DNA of 64,000 nt. Origin: Gallionella sp. GTDB taxonomy: Bacteria > Pseudomonadota > Gammaproteobacteria > Burkholderiales > Gallionellaceae. Positions 48,762-58,708 of the stretch are shown piece by piece. The translations under genes were made by a program, and so were the position numbers. Numbering within the stretch: the first letter of the stretch is position 1; the number at the start of each line of letters is the position of its first letter. The stretch lies in assembly GCA_028710565.1 (NCBI GenBank), contig JAQTTV010000008.1, positions 62,001 through 126,000 of the forward strand, written 5' to 3'. Below the pieces are notes generated by a model, which ran no database searches, had not been told where the DNA came from, and was given only the letters and a program-made list of their open reading frames with translations.

Positions 48762-49583
48762 TTATTTAACCTTTAAATTCAAATCCTGACGGTAATCCCC
48801 GCCAGGGTAATGGAACGGAACTGGTCCATCTATTTCGCCATGCACAAATTGGCGCACCCAATCTTTTTGGGAGTTTCGGATTTCATCTGGCGTACCTTCC
48901 TCCACGATGACACCGTTCGCCATAAAATATACGTAATCCACGATTTTCAGCGACTCTTGCACGTCATGGGTCACCACCACCGAGGTTGCGCCCAAGGCAT
49001 CGTTCAAACGCCGTATCAAATCGCCCACTACCGTTAATGAAATTGGATCCAGTCCAGCAAAAGGCTCGTCATACATAATCAACATCGGATCAAGTGCCAC
49101 GGTACGTGCCAAAGCGACACGCCTTGCCATCCCGCCTGACAATTCCGATGGCATCAGGCTATGGGTGCCACGCAACCCCACTGCGTGGAGCTTCATGAGT
49201 ACTAAATCGTGAATCAATTCTTCAGGCAAATCGGTGTGTTCGCGCATTTGGAACGCCACATTGTCATACACCGACATGTCGGTAAACAACGCGCCAAACT
49301 GGAACAACATCCCCATTTTGCGCCGCATCGCATACAAACCAGCCTGATCTAACTCATGTATGATTTGCCCATCAACTTTGACGTAGCCTTTGGTGGGCGT
49401 GAGCGCGCCGCCGATGTGGCGCAACAATGTCGTTTTTCCACAACCGCTCAACCCCATAATGGCAATTAACTTTCCTTTCGGAAACGTCATATTGATGCCT
49501 TTCAGGATGGCACGTTTGTCGTAGGCAAAATTAAGGTCTCGAATTTCGACCAAGGAAGATGAAGACAAGGAGAGATTACCCAA
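48762..49583 (-). CDS. mlaF: Mla ABC transporter ATPase MlaF
   Basis: A 273-residue ABC ATPase that powers phospholipid movement by MlaFEDB. Walker A is GLSGCGKTTLL, the ABC signature SELSGGMARRVALAR and Walker B MLIMYDEPFAGLDP. It is the first gene of the mlaFEDCB-ibaG-murA cluster, so the operon promoter should lie in 49584-49679. Confidence 0.96.
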   Translation of the reverse strand: MGNLSLSSSSLVEIRDLNFAYDKRAILKGINMTFPKGKLIAIMGLSGCGKTTLLRHIGGALTPTKGYVKVDGQIIHELDQAGLYAMRRKMGMLFQFGALFTDMSVYDNVAFQMREHTDLPEELIHDLVLMKLHAVGLRGTHSLMPSELSGGMARRVALARTVALDPMLIMYDEPFAGLDPISLTVVGDLIRRLNDALGATSVVVTHDVQESLKIVDYVYFMANGVIVEEGTPDEIRNSQKDWVRQFVHGEIDGPVPFHYPGGDYRQDLNLKVK

Positions 49584-49679
49584 AAACGTAGGAAGCGCAT
49601 TCTAAACTAGACTGACCAGTTTACTCAAATTAACTCACTAAAATGCTTAATGAATTAGGTGGCATTGAGATACATGCCT

Positions 49680-49711
49680 TTAAACCGATCACTTACGTCA
49701 TCGGTTTAAAG
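49680..49711 (-). terminator. Hairpin downstream of leuA
   Basis: An 11-base perfect inverted repeat (TTTAAACCGAT and ATCGGTTTAAA) with a 10-base loop, 28 bases after the leuA stop. It has no T-run, so termination would need help; it is a plausible 3' end of the leuA transcript. Confidence 0.45.
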
Positions 49712-49738
49712 TTAATCAATTTGCGCACAGAGGATCCA

Positions 49739-51274
49739 TTACACCTGTGGATGTGCACGATGATCCTTGCTGTGCAAGCGATTCAAGCCGTTAAGGTAAG
49801 CTTTGACTGAGGCAGCTACAATATCCGTATCTGCACCTTGCCCATTTACAATACGACCATTTTTTGACAAACGCACCGTCACTTCACCTTGCGCATCGGT
49901 GCCGCTGGTGATGTTATTGACCGAGTAAAGTTGCAATTCTGTGCCACTTTGCACGATGCTTTCGATGGCTTTAAAGGCCGCATCAACAGGACCACCACCT
50001 TGACTTTCGGCTTGGCATTCCACATCACCTATGTAGATAATTACGCTTGCCACGGGCAAAATGCCAGTTTCAGAATGCGCGCGCAAGGAAACCAAGCGGT
50101 AATGCTCCTTGACTTGTGCAATCGCCTCATCACTCACCAAAGCTTGCAAGTCTTCGTCAAAAATATCTGATTTACGGTCAGCAAGCTCTTTGAAGCGTTG
50201 AAAAACCACGTTAAATGCCTCATCGCTGGGGAACTCGACATTCAAGGCGGTGAAGCGTGAGCGCAAGGCATTACGTCCCGACAATTTGCCCAAGGTCAAT
50301 TTGTTGGCATTCCAGCCCACATCTTCTGCGCGCATGATTTCGTAAGTTTCGCGATGCTTCAACACACCATCTTGATGGATGCCCGATTCGTGGGCAAAGG
50401 CGTTCGCGCCCACGATGGCTTTGTTAGGCTGCACGGGGTACCCCGTCATGCTGGAGACGAGCTTGGAAGTCGGTACGATTTGAGTGGTGTCGATGCGGGT
50501 GTCCAAATTGAAGACATCGCGACGCGTTTTAACCGCCATGACGACTTCTTCCAAGGAAGCATTGCCCGCACGTTCACCCAAACCATTGATAGTACATTCC
50601 ACTTGGCGCGCGCCATTCATCACCGCCGATAAGGAGTTCGCTACCGCCAAACCCAAGTCGTTATGGCAATGCGTGGACCAAATGACTTTATCCGAATTGG
50701 GGACGCGAACGATCAAATCTCGCATGCGCTCTCCCCAAGCAGCGGGAATGGAATAGCCGACAGTGTCAGGCACATTCAAGGTCGTTGCCCCTGCTTTAAT
50801 GACTTCGTCAAAAATCTTTACCAAGAAATCCATGTCAGAACGCACGGCATCTTCGGCTGAGAATTCGACATCATCGGTGTATTCCAAAGCCCATTTCACC
50901 GCTTGCACCGCGCGTTCCACGACTTGATCGGGCGACATACGCAATTTGTGCTGCATATGTATGGAGCTGGTGGCGATAAAAGTATGGATACGTCCTGATT
51001 TCGCAGGGGTAATCGCCTCGCCAGCGCGACGCACATCGTTTTCACTGGCGCGAGCCAAGGAACACACCGTTGCGTCTTTAATGGTTTCCGCTACTGCACG
51101 CACCGCTGCAAAATCGCCAGGACTGGCGGCGGCGAAACCTGCTTCAATCACGTTCACACCCAACTTTTCCAATTGGCGCGCAATGCGAATTTTAGTTTCG
51201 CGTGTCATCGCTGCACCTGGGCTTTGCTCCCCATCGCGCAACGTGGTGTCAAAAATAATCAATTGATTGTTCAT
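49739..51274 (-). CDS. leuA: 2-isopropylmalate synthase
   Basis: First enzyme of leucine synthesis, condensing acetyl-CoA and 2-oxoisovalerate. The 511-residue protein begins [28 protein letters not shown]. The second signature [14 protein letters not shown] with metal-binding histidines is present, and the C-terminal domain (about 390-511) is the LeuA allosteric domain for leucine feedback. The gene is preceded by a leucine-rich leader peptide and stands apart from leuBCD. Confidence 0.96.
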   Translation of the reverse strand: MNNQLIIFDTTLRDGEQSPGAAMTRETKIRIARQLEKLGVNVIEAGFAAASPGDFAAVRAVAETIKDATVCSLARASENDVRRAGEAITPAKSGRIHTFIATSSIHMQHKLRMSPDQVVERAVQAVKWALEYTDDVEFSAEDAVRSDMDFLVKIFDEVIKAGATTLNVPDTVGYSIPAAWGERMRDLIVRVPNSDKVIWSTHCHNDLGLAVANSLSAVMNGARQVECTINGLGERAGNASLEEVVMAVKTRRDVFNLDTRIDTTQIVPTSKLVSSMTGYPVQPNKAIVGANAFAHESGIHQDGVLKHRETYEIMRAEDVGWNANKLTLGKLSGRNALRSRFTALNVEFPSDEAFNVVFQRFKELADRKSDIFDEDLQALVSDEAIAQVKEHYRLVSLRAHSETGILPVASVIIYIGDVECQAESQGGGPVDAAFKAIESIVQSGTELQLYSVNNITSGTDAQGEVTVRLSKNGRIVNGQGADTDIVAASVKAYLNGLNRLHSKDHRAHPQV

Positions 51275-51366
51275 GCTAAAACTCCAGTTTGAATTTTTTA
51301 AATAGATACAGATACGCGCAATTCAACCCTAATGGGCAAATGCGTTAAAATACGAGGGAAGTGTAA

Positions 51367-51447
51367 TTAGTCTGCGCGACGCAGCAGCAGCGCGGCAAGC
51401 AAGCTGAAGGTGGAGTGAAGCTGGGAGATTTGGCGTGAGAAGTGCAT
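51367..51447 (-). CDS. Leucine-rich leader peptide of leuA (leuL-like)
   Basis: A 26-codon open frame, 93 bases upstream of leuA on the same strand, encodes MHFSRQISQLHSTFSLLAAL followed by LLRRAD and stop. Six leucines, five of them in the stretch SLLAALLL, come just before the end. Leader peptides like this sense leucyl-tRNA by ribosome stalling. Downstream, an inverted repeat TTGAATT/AATTCAA (near 51287-51328) lies just ahead of the leuA ribosome-binding site. I see no classic GC-rich terminator with a T-run, so control may act on translation rather than termination. Confidence 0.6.
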   Translation of the reverse strand: MHFSRQISQLHSTFSLLAALLLRRAD

Positions 51448-51453
51448 GGGGTG

Positions 51454-51482
51454 AATATAACCATTTTTTGCACTGGGCGCAA
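51454..51482 (-). promoter_or_regulatory. Predicted promoter of the leu leader and leuA
   Basis: On the minus strand TTGCGC (51482-51477), a 17-base spacer and TATATT (51459-51454) form a sigma70-type promoter. The leader ATG (51447) comes only 6 bases after the -10 box, about where transcription should start, so the leader message is predicted to have almost no 5' untranslated region. Confidence 0.55.
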
Positions 51483-51510
51483 TCAAGACTTCAGTATTCT
51501 GTAACGACAA

Positions 51511-51537
51511 AGGCTGTTTTCGTTAAAAAAACAGCCT
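51511..51537 (-). terminator. Hairpin downstream of ppiD
   Basis: AGGCTGTTTT and AAAACAGCCT form a 10-base stem with a short A/T-rich loop. It lies between ppiD and the leuA promoter and probably ends the ppiD transcript. Confidence 0.5.
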
Positions 51538-51542
51538 GATGG

Positions 51543-51624
51543 GTGAAACGTGAAAAGTGAAACGAAGTGACGCTTCTACATTTCACCTTTCACTAAGCTG
51601 CGACGCAGCGCATCACCTTTCGCG
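51543..51624. repeat. GTGAAA-type palindromic repeat downstream of ppiD
   Basis: GTGAAACGTGAAAAGTGAAA on the left is mirrored by TTTCACCTTTCAC and ATCACCTTTCGC on the right. It is the third copy of the family seen at 28004-28103 and 44764-44993. Confidence 0.75.
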
Positions 51625-51628
51625 TTTA

Positions 51629-53518
51629 TTAGGGTTTTGCTGCTGGCGTTGCAGGTAAATTTGACTTAATGGTGGCATGTTGCTTAGCATCTTCCATATA
51701 GGCACGGTAGATTTCCTCACCTATCATTTTGCGCAATTGCTCTGCATAACGCACCCGTTTACCATCTTCAACCTTTTCTGCCTCTTTGATCGCATCAACA
51801 CGAACTAAGGTAAAGCCGTCAGCAGTTTCTGCGCCCACAGTTTGGGGTAATTTCGCTTGATTCACTTGGAAAATTTGACGTGTCAGTGCTGCATCAAAAT
51901 TCGAACGCTGCGCGCGGCTCACCGCTTTGGCTTCTGCCCATTGCACGGTGGGGGTTCCACCTTTTTGCAGCTCTGCTAACTGAGCCTTACCTTGTTTAAT
52001 CGCCAGCTCAATCGCTTGCTTACGCATCAATGTTTGTTGAATTGCTGCTTGCACTTCTGCCAAGGGACGAACACTGGCAGGCTTGTGTTCCAGCATACGT
52101 GCTGCGACCAAGGTATTCGGCGCAACTTCTGTTGCCACGCTGTTGCGTTTGTTTTTCAGCACATCCTCACTGAAAACGGCTTGCAACATTTTTGAGGTCC
52201 AAAATCCTGTCGGTGTCATCTTCGCGGATAGCCAGTCGCTTTGTTCGATTTTTCCATTCACTAACTCGGCGGCGGGCTTGAGTGTGTCACTTTGTTCATA
52301 AACGGTGTTATTGAATTTATCCGCTAACTCAGCAAACTGATCTGCGGCTTTTTGCTCACGCAACTTACTGATGATTTCCGCACTGACTTCAGCAAATGTA
52401 GAAACGCTCGCAGGTTTAATAGCGACCAACTTAATGATGTGATAACCAAAGTCAGATTTTACCAGACCGCTGATTTCACCCGTTTTCAACGAGAAAGTCG
52501 TATCTTCAAAAGGTTTAACCATCTGCCCTTTGCCAAAGAAACCCAAGTCACCACCATTCATTGCTGAACCAGGATCTTGCGAATTCGCTTTCGCCAATTC
52601 AGCGAAGCTGGCAGGATTTTGCTTTACTTGTTGCAACAGCTGCTCGGCTTTAGCCTTAGCGGCATCTTGCACCGCTTGAGGTGCATCTGCAGCGGCACTA
52701 ATTAGGATGTGAGCAGCTTGACGTTGCTCTGCCATCTCAAACTCTTTAACATGTGCATCGTAGTACTTCTGCGCATCTGCGGATGGAATGTCGATTTTAT
52801 CCATCAAATTAGCAACCGAAAATTTGACGTATTCCACCTTGGCTTGTTCAGGCACTTCAAATTCTTTGGCATTTTTGGTGTAATACTGTTTCACAGCCGC
52901 TTCGTCCACTTTCGTCTGCGCCATAAAATCCTGGAAGGACACGGTGGCAACACTTACGACGCGTTGTTGTTCATTCAAACGAATAATGTTGTCCGTGGTG
53001 GCGTTAGCAATAAAGCCATTTTGGATATAAACCTCACGTAATTGTTGCGACAGCAAATCATCGCGAACCTGCGCTTCAAACATCAGCGGCGACATGTTTT
53101 TATTCGACAATACGGTTTGATAACGCTTCTTATCGAACTTACCATTCTCTTGAAACACCTCTACCCCACCAATCACCTCTGCAATTTGCTCGTCGGTGAC
53201 AGTGAGTCCTGCAGATTTGGCATTTGCCATCAGTAATTTCTGACCGACTAAACCATCTAACACGGCTTTTCTGATTTCTGGTGTTTCAAACATAGCGGCA
53301 TCATAATTCGCGCCCAGCATTTGACGCATCCTGTCTTGTTGCTGACGCAGAGCATTTTCAAATTCTTGTGCACTGACTTCTGAACCATTTACGGTTGCTA
53401 GTGCTGCGGACTGATTGGATTTGTTATAAGAATCCACACCAAAAAAAGCAAACGGTAGAATAATCAACAACAAAACAATTTGTACGAAACGTTTTCTTTC
53501 TTGGACGAAATCGAACAT
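51629..53518 (-). CDS. ppiD: Periplasmic folding factor PpiD
   Basis: Membrane-anchored periplasmic chaperone/peptidyl-prolyl isomerase near the Sec translocon. The 629 residues include an N-terminal anchor (about 13-31, QIVLLLIILPFAFFGVDSY), a SurA-like N-terminal chaperone domain, a parvulin domain (about 260-360, RQAAHILIS, then GDLGFFGKGQMVKPFEDTTFSLKTGEISGLVKSDFGYHIIKL) and a C-terminal domain. The hupB-tRNA-ppiD order is conserved in gammaproteobacteria. Confidence 0.95.
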   Translation of the reverse strand: MFDFVQERKRFVQIVLLLIILPFAFFGVDSYNKSNQSAALATVNGSEVSAQEFENALRQQQDRMRQMLGANYDAAMFETPEIRKAVLDGLVGQKLLMANAKSAGLTVTDEQIAEVIGGVEVFQENGKFDKKRYQTVLSNKNMSPLMFEAQVRDDLLSQQLREVYIQNGFIANATTDNIIRLNEQQRVVSVATVSFQDFMAQTKVDEAAVKQYYTKNAKEFEVPEQAKVEYVKFSVANLMDKIDIPSADAQKYYDAHVKEFEMAEQRQAAHILISAAADAPQAVQDAAKAKAEQLLQQVKQNPASFAELAKANSQDPGSAMNGGDLGFFGKGQMVKPFEDTTFSLKTGEISGLVKSDFGYHIIKLVAIKPASVSTFAEVSAEIISKLREQKAADQFAELADKFNNTVYEQSDTLKPAAELVNGKIEQSDWLSAKMTPTGFWTSKMLQAVFSEDVLKNKRNSVATEVAPNTLVAARMLEHKPASVRPLAEVQAAIQQTLMRKQAIELAIKQGKAQLAELQKGGTPTVQWAEAKAVSRAQRSNFDAALTRQIFQVNQAKLPQTVGAETADGFTLVRVDAIKEAEKVEDGKRVRYAEQLRKMIGEEIYRAYMEDAKQHATIKSNLPATPAAKP

Positions 53519-53556
53519 GGTGGAATATCCTAAGCAAATTTATAAACGACAGGTAT

Positions 53557-53584
53557 GAAAAAAGGCGAACTTTCGTTCGCCTTT
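53557..53584 (-). terminator. Intrinsic terminator after the tRNA pair
   Basis: On the minus strand an 8-base stem AGGCGAAC/GTTCGCCT with loop GAAA is followed by six T. It ends the hupB-tRNA transcript a few bases after tRNA-Asp. Confidence 0.85.
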
Positions 53585-53588
53585 AATT

Positions 53589-53665
53589 TGGCGGAGTGGA
53601 CGGGACTCGAACCCGCGACCCCCGGCGTGACAGGCCGGTATTCTAACCAACTGAACTACCACTCC
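53589..53665 (-). tRNA. tRNA-Asp (GTC)
   Basis: The minus strand folds into a complete 77-base tRNA: acceptor GGAGTGG paired with CCACTCC, anticodon loop with GTC (CTGTCAC), T-arm GGTTCGAGTC, and encoded CCA end. It lies just before the terminator. Confidence 0.97.
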
Positions 53666-53681
53666 TGTACTCGTTTTAGTC

Positions 53682-53757
53682 TGGTGGGTGCTGACGGGGT
53701 CGAACCGCCGACAATCGCCTTGTAAGGGCGGTGCTCTACCAACTGAGCTAAGCACCC
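53682..53757 (-). tRNA. tRNA-Val (TAC)
   Basis: A complete 76-base tRNA: acceptor GGGTGCT paired with AGCACCC, D-arm TAGCTCAGTTGGTAGAGC, anticodon TAC in CCTTACAAG, T-arm GGTTCGACCC and encoded CCA. It lies 16 bases upstream of tRNA-Asp and 12 after hupB. Confidence 0.97.
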
Positions 53758-53769
53758 GACTAAGAAATG

Positions 53770-54042
53770 CTAGTTTACAGCATCTTTTAAACTTTTACCA
53801 GCAGAAAATTTAGGAATTTTTGCTGCGGCGATTTGGATCGTTTCGCCAGTCTTCGGATTACGTCCATTACGGGCTGCGCGCTCACCTACTTTAAATGTAC
53901 CAAAACCCACCAGATTAACGGTGTCACCATTTTTCAAGGCAGCTTTAATAGATTCGACAGTAGCATCAAGGGCACGTGCTGCTGCTGCCTTGGAAATATC
54001 AGCAGATGCAGCAATTGCATCAATCAGATCAGACTTATTCAC
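53770..54042 (-). CDS. hupB: DNA-binding protein HU-beta
   Basis: A 90-residue nucleoid protein. [32 protein letters not shown] begins the helical body, and [28 protein letters not shown] is the HU signature with the beta arm and conserved Pro. The location downstream of lon and upstream of the tRNA pair and ppiD is conserved. A sigma70 promoter lies at 54105-54134. Confidence 0.97.
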   Translation of the reverse strand: MNKSDLIDAIAASADISKAAAARALDATVESIKAALKNGDTVNLVGFGTFKVGERAARNGRNPKTGETIQIAAAKIPKFSAGKSLKDAVN

Positions 54043-54104
54043 AGTAAAACTCCTCTTCTGTTGTTTGTTTTGGTTTTAAAATAGGTTGTCCCTAGCCAAG
54101 CGGC

Positions 54105-54134
54105 TTTATATCAAGGCAACATGACTTTGGTCAA
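54105..54134 (-). promoter_or_regulatory. Predicted sigma70 promoter of hupB
   Basis: TTGACC (54134-54129) and TATAAA (54110-54105) on the minus strand are separated by 18 bases. The position fits a start of transcription about 60 bases before the hupB ATG. Confidence 0.65.
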
Positions 54135-54180
54135 GCGAATAGATTAAATAGTTGCATACAAGCCACGCAACACACCAAAT

Positions 54181-56601
54181 CTAATGCTTAACCACCTCGC
54201 TCGCCGCTTGAGGTGATGCTTCAGACACTAATTCCCCAATCAGTTTTGTTTCGATAATTTCCGCTAATGGAACGGGTTTGCGCTCTAATGCAATATCCAG
54301 CACCTCCTCGACCCATTTAACTGGGTGAATATCCAAGCTGTTTTTCACCTTGTCAGGAATTTCTGCCAGATCTTTTACATTCTCAATGGGGATCAGGACG
54401 GTTTTAATCCCGCCGCGCTGAGCTGCCAGTAATTTCTCTTTCAATCCACCAATCGGCAATACTTCACCCCGCAAGGTAATCTCACCCGTCATGGCGACAT
54501 CTGCACGCACAGGGATGCCCGTCAAAGCAGAAACCAGCGCGGTACACATGCCCACCCCCGCACTGGGACCATCTTTAGGGGTCGCGCCTTCAGGCAAGTG
54601 AATATGCAAATCGGTCTTGTGATAGAAATCTTCATCAATACCTAAGCGTTTCGCACGACTGCGCACTACACTCAAAGCCGCTTGAATCGACTCTTGCATC
54701 ACGTCACCCAGCTTGCCTGTGGTCGTAGTCTTGCCTTTACCTGGCAACACGGCTGCTTCAATCGTGAGCAACTCACCGCCCACCTCGGTCCATGCCAGCC
54801 CCGTAACTTGCCCCACTTGGTTGTGTTTTTCCGCTACGCCATAAGAATAGTGGCGCACGCCCAAGTATTTATCTAAATTACGCGAAGTGATGGTGATTTT
54901 GCCACCACCGTCTTTGAGTAACAAGGCTTTAACGACTTTGCGGCAAATTTTGGAAATCTCGCGCTCCAGTCCGCGAACACCTGCTTCGCGCACGTAATAG
55001 CGCACGATGTCGCGTAGCGCGCTTTCGGCAATGCTAATTTCTTCGGGCTTCAAGCCATTGTTCTTAATCGCTTTCGGGACGAGATAACGTGTGGCAATGT
55101 TGATTTTTTCGTCTTCCATATAACTGGAGACAAAAATAATTTCCATGCGATCCAGCAAAGCATCTGGAATGTTCAAACTGTTCGCTGTTGCCACAAACAT
55201 CACGTCTGACAAGTCATATTCCACTTCGACGTAATGATCGACAAAAGTGCCGTTTTGCTCAGGATCAAGGACTTCCAACAATGCCGACGATGGATCACCG
55301 CGCATGTCCATGCCCATTTTGTCGACTTCATCCAGCAAGAACAGCGGATTCTTCACCGCCACTTTGCTCATATTCTGCAAAATCTTCCCTGGCATCGACC
55401 CAATGTAAGTACGGCGATGACCCCGAATCTCGGATTCATCACGCACCCCGCCCAAGGACATCCGCACAAACTTGCGATTGGTGGCGCGGGCAATAGACTG
55501 CCCCAGCGAGGTTTTACCCACACCAGGAGGACCAACCAAGCACAAAATCGGGGCTTTCAATTTGTCAACGCGCTGTTGCACGGCGAGGTATTCCAGAATG
55601 CGCTCTTTAACCTTATCCAGGCCGTAATGATCTTCTTCCAACACTACTTGTGCTTGCTTCAAATCCGAGCTGATTTTGGTCTTTTTCTTCCACGGCAGCC
55701 CGATCAACACGTCAATGTAATTCCGCACCACACTGGCTTCTGCGGACATAGGCGACATCATGCGCAGCTTTTTCAGTTCAGCTTCTGCCTTGGCTTTCGC
55801 TTCTTTCGGCATGTGTGCTGCTTTGATTTTTTTCTCTAATTCATCGAGATCCAAACCATCTTCGCCTTCGCCCAGCTCTTTTTGTATGGCTTTGACTTGT
55901 TCATTGAGGTAGTAATCGCGTTGGCTTTTTTCCATCTGCCGCTTCACTTGACCGCGAATGCGTTTTTCGACTTGCAGAATATCAATTTCCGCTTCCAGCA
56001 AGCCCAGCAAATGCTCCAGACGCTTGCGTACATCAATAATTTCCAGCACAGCTTGCTTGGCCTCCAACTTCAATGGCAAATGCGCCACGATGTTGTCAGT
56101 CAGCCGTCCTAGATCTTCAATGCCGCTCATCGAGGTCAGCAACTCAGGGGGAATTTTTTTATTGAGCTTAACATAATGATCGAACTGTGCTAACAGCGCG
56201 CGGCGCATCGCTTCTGTTTCACTGCTGCTGCCTTCTTCGACAGCAATGACATTGACCTCAGCTTCAAAATAACCACCTGCGTCAAACACGCGCTGAACCG
56301 CAATACGCTTAGTTCCTTCGACCAACACTTTGACCGTGCCATCGGGAAGCTTCAACATTTGCAAGATATTAGCGAGACAACCAATCGGATATAAATCTTC
56401 AGTGACAGGATCGTCCTTAGCGGCTGATTTTTGTGCGACCAACACAATGCCATTGCTTTCTGCCATCGCCCGCTCAAGTGCTTGAATAGACTTAACGCGC
56501 CCGACAAACAGGGGGATAACCATGTGGGGAAACACCACCACATCGCGCAAGGGCAATAGCGGGTGGGTGGTAAAGGAAGGGACGGTATTTTGTTCAGACA
56601 T
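54181..56601 (-). CDS. lon: ATP-dependent protease Lon
   Basis: Lon degrades misfolded and regulatory proteins. The 806-residue protein has the substrate-binding N-terminal domain ([20 protein letters not shown]), central AAA+ module with Walker [17 protein letters not shown] and Walker [14 protein letters not shown], and C-terminal protease domain with catalytic Ser in [11 protein letters not shown] and Lys in [16 protein letters not shown]. The order tig-clpP-clpX-lon-hupB is the standard one. A heat-shock promoter candidate lies upstream. Confidence 0.98.
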   Translation of the reverse strand: MSEQNTVPSFTTHPLLPLRDVVVFPHMVIPLFVGRVKSIQALERAMAESNGIVLVAQKSAAKDDPVTEDLYPIGCLANILQMLKLPDGTVKVLVEGTKRIAVQRVFDAGGYFEAEVNVIAVEEGSSSETEAMRRALLAQFDHYVKLNKKIPPELLTSMSGIEDLGRLTDNIVAHLPLKLEAKQAVLEIIDVRKRLEHLLGLLEAEIDILQVEKRIRGQVKRQMEKSQRDYYLNEQVKAIQKELGEGEDGLDLDELEKKIKAAHMPKEAKAKAEAELKKLRMMSPMSAEASVVRNYIDVLIGLPWKKKTKISSDLKQAQVVLEEDHYGLDKVKERILEYLAVQQRVDKLKAPILCLVGPPGVGKTSLGQSIARATNRKFVRMSLGGVRDESEIRGHRRTYIGSMPGKILQNMSKVAVKNPLFLLDEVDKMGMDMRGDPSSALLEVLDPEQNGTFVDHYVEVEYDLSDVMFVATANSLNIPDALLDRMEIIFVSSYMEDEKINIATRYLVPKAIKNNGLKPEEISIAESALRDIVRYYVREAGVRGLEREISKICRKVVKALLLKDGGGKITITSRNLDKYLGVRHYSYGVAEKHNQVGQVTGLAWTEVGGELLTIEAAVLPGKGKTTTTGKLGDVMQESIQAALSVVRSRAKRLGIDEDFYHKTDLHIHLPEGATPKDGPSAGVGMCTALVSALTGIPVRADVAMTGEITLRGEVLPIGGLKEKLLAAQRGGIKTVLIPIENVKDLAEIPDKVKNSLDIHPVKWVEEVLDIALERKPVPLAEIIETKLIGELVSEASPQAASEVVKH

Positions 56602-56634
56602 GGCAATAACCTATTGGTGAAGTCGGAAAACTAG

Positions 56635-56660
56635 GTGGGGATCACTTGAGAAAATTCAAG
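56635..56660 (-). promoter_or_regulatory. Predicted heat-shock (sigma32) promoter of lon
   Basis: On the minus strand CTTGAA (from 56660) and CCCCAC (56640-56635) are separated by 14 bases, matching the sigma32 consensus CTTGAA-N(13-16)-CCCCAT except for the last base. It lies 34 bases upstream of the lon start. Confidence 0.6.
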
Positions 56661-56730
56661 CTTCCCCAACTAAGATCGTTGGTTAAAGCAAGTATTTAGG
56701 GCGATTTGAAAACCAGCCCCATTTTTAAGA

Positions 56731-57993
56731 CTAAGCCGCCTGTGCTACATCCTTATAAACCAAGGTAGAATGAATTTCATCCGTCGCCCCCTTCTGAGTC
56801 AACAACACCTTGCTGACATTATCAATGGAGGGTAGATCGAACATCACATCCAGCAATGCATGCTCCATAATGGAGCGCAATCCACGTGCGCCCGTTTTGC
56901 GCGCCAACGCTTTGCGCGCAATCGTTTGTAGCACACCCTCTTCAAACTCTAAGGTGACATTTTCCATCGCCAAGAGCTTCTGGTATTGCTTGGTCAGGGC
57001 ATTTTTAGGTTCGGTCAGAATCTGCACCAGCGCAGCTTCATCCAGTTCCATCAAGCTTGCGACCACGGGCAGCCGCCCTACAAACTCAGGAATCAAACCA
57101 AATTTAATTAAATCCTCAGGTTCGACATCGCGCAGGGTTTCGCCTGTTTGACGCTCATCCTTATTGACGATCGTGGCACCAAATCCTATCCCCGCTTTGA
57201 CAGAACGATTGCGAATCACTTTTTCCAGCCCATCAAACGCCCCACCGCAAATGAACAAAATGTTAGTTGTGTCAACAACCATACACTCCGTATTTGGGTG
57301 TTTACGCCCACCTTGCGGCGGAATAGAAGCCTTCGTGCCTTCGATTAACTTCAGTAACGCCTGTTGCACACCTTCGCCTGACACATCGCGCGTGACCGAT
57401 GGGTTGTCTGATTTACGTGAAATTTTATCAATTTCATCCACATAAATAATCCCGCGCTCTGCTTTAGACACATCGTAATCGCACGCTTGCAACAATTTTT
57501 GGATGATATTTTCAACGTCTTCACCGACATAGCCTGCCTCAGTCAAAGTAGTAGCGTCCGCCATCACAAAGGGGACGTTTAACAAACGCGCCAGTGTTTG
57601 CGCCAGCAAAGTTTTACCTGAACCCGTAGGACCTACCAACAAGATGTTGCTCTTAGCCAGCTCAACCCCGTCGTTCAAATCACTTTTCAAGCGTTTGTAA
57701 TGGTTGTACACCGCCACAGAAAGTATGCGTTTAGCTTTTTCCTGACCAATCACATAGTCATCAAGCGACGCACATATCTCTTTGGGCGTAGGCAAAGCCG
57801 CTTCAACGACGTGTGCAGGAAGCGTACTAACCGCTTCTTGCAACTCCTGACGAATAATGTCATTACACGCCGACACACATTCATCACAAATGAACGCCGT
57901 TTCACTTGCAATCAGATTTTTGACTTCGTGCTGGCTCTTGCCGCAAAATGAGCAATAGCGCAACTTTTCATCCGATTTTTTCTTGTCAGTCAT
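56731..57993 (-). CDS. clpX: ClpXP unfoldase ClpX
   Basis: AAA+ unfoldase that feeds substrates to ClpP. The 420 residues include the N-terminal zinc-binding domain ([14 protein letters not shown] and [10 protein letters not shown]), Walker [19 protein letters not shown], Walker [11 protein letters not shown], pore loop GYVGEDVE and the IGF-type ClpP-binding loop (KAGIGFGA). It follows clpP after 84 bases. Confidence 0.98.
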   Translation of the reverse strand: MTDKKKSDEKLRYCSFCGKSQHEVKNLIASETAFICDECVSACNDIIRQELQEAVSTLPAHVVEAALPTPKEICASLDDYVIGQEKAKRILSVAVYNHYKRLKSDLNDGVELAKSNILLVGPTGSGKTLLAQTLARLLNVPFVMADATTLTEAGYVGEDVENIIQKLLQACDYDVSKAERGIIYVDEIDKISRKSDNPSVTRDVSGEGVQQALLKLIEGTKASIPPQGGRKHPNTECMVVDTTNILFICGGAFDGLEKVIRNRSVKAGIGFGATIVNKDERQTGETLRDVEPEDLIKFGLIPEFVGRLPVVASLMELDEAALVQILTEPKNALTKQYQKLLAMENVTLEFEEGVLQTIARKALARKTGARGLRSIMEHALLDVMFDLPSIDNVSKVLLTQKGATDEIHSTLVYKDVAQAA

Positions 57994-58077
57994 CGCACAA
58001 CCTTTTTGTTAATCATATAGCCTGTTAAAGCAAAAAATAGACCACTTATTCAAACTGTGCTGATTTCGCAGTGCGAC

Positions 58078-58707
58078 TTAACCACGCTTGTTCAACACCT
58101 GATCCACTAAGCCGTATTTCACTGCATCTGCCGCACTCAGGAAGTTATCCCGATCCGTGTCACGTTCTATCGTTTCCACAGTTTGACCTGTGTGATCCGC
58201 CAGCATTTGATTCAATTTTTGTTTCAAATACAAAATTTCACGCGCATGGATTTCAATGTCTGAAGCTTGTCCACGGAAACCGCCTAAAGGCTGATGTATC
58301 ATCACGCGGGAATTCGGCAAGCAGAAACGCTTACCTTTTTCACCAGCAGTCAGCAAAAACGCACCCATGCTCGCTGCTTGCCCAATACACAAGGTGCTCA
58401 CGTGTGGCTTGATAAACTGCATGGTGTCGTAAATTGCCATCCCAGCCGTTACCGACCCGCCTGGCGAGTTGATATACAAGTGGATGTCCTTTTCAGGGTT
58501 TTCCGATTCCAAAAACAGCATTTGCGCCACAATCAGATTGGCACTGTGATCGTTCACTTCGCCCACCAAAAACACCACGCGCTCTTTCAGCAAACGGGAA
58601 TAAATATCGTACGCCCGTTCACCACGCCCACTGGTTTCCACCACCATCGGAATCATGCCGATATTTTGTGGGGCAAACTCACTCGCCAGACTCAGGTCGC
58701 GCAACAT
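58078..58707 (-). CDS. clpP: ATP-dependent Clp protease proteolytic subunit
   Basis: Serine peptidase of ClpXP/ClpAP. The 209-residue protein has the triad context [16 protein letters not shown] (Ser) and [12 protein letters not shown] (His), with the Asp near [11 protein letters not shown]. It starts one base after the tig stop. Confidence 0.98.
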   Translation of the reverse strand: MLRDLSLASEFAPQNIGMIPMVVETSGRGERAYDIYSRLLKERVVFLVGEVNDHSANLIVAQMLFLESENPEKDIHLYINSPGGSVTAGMAIYDTMQFIKPHVSTLCIGQAASMGAFLLTAGEKGKRFCLPNSRVMIHQPLGGFRGQASDIEIHAREILYLKQKLNQMLADHTGQTVETIERDTDRDNFLSAADAVKYGLVDQVLNKRG

Positions 58708-58708
58708 G

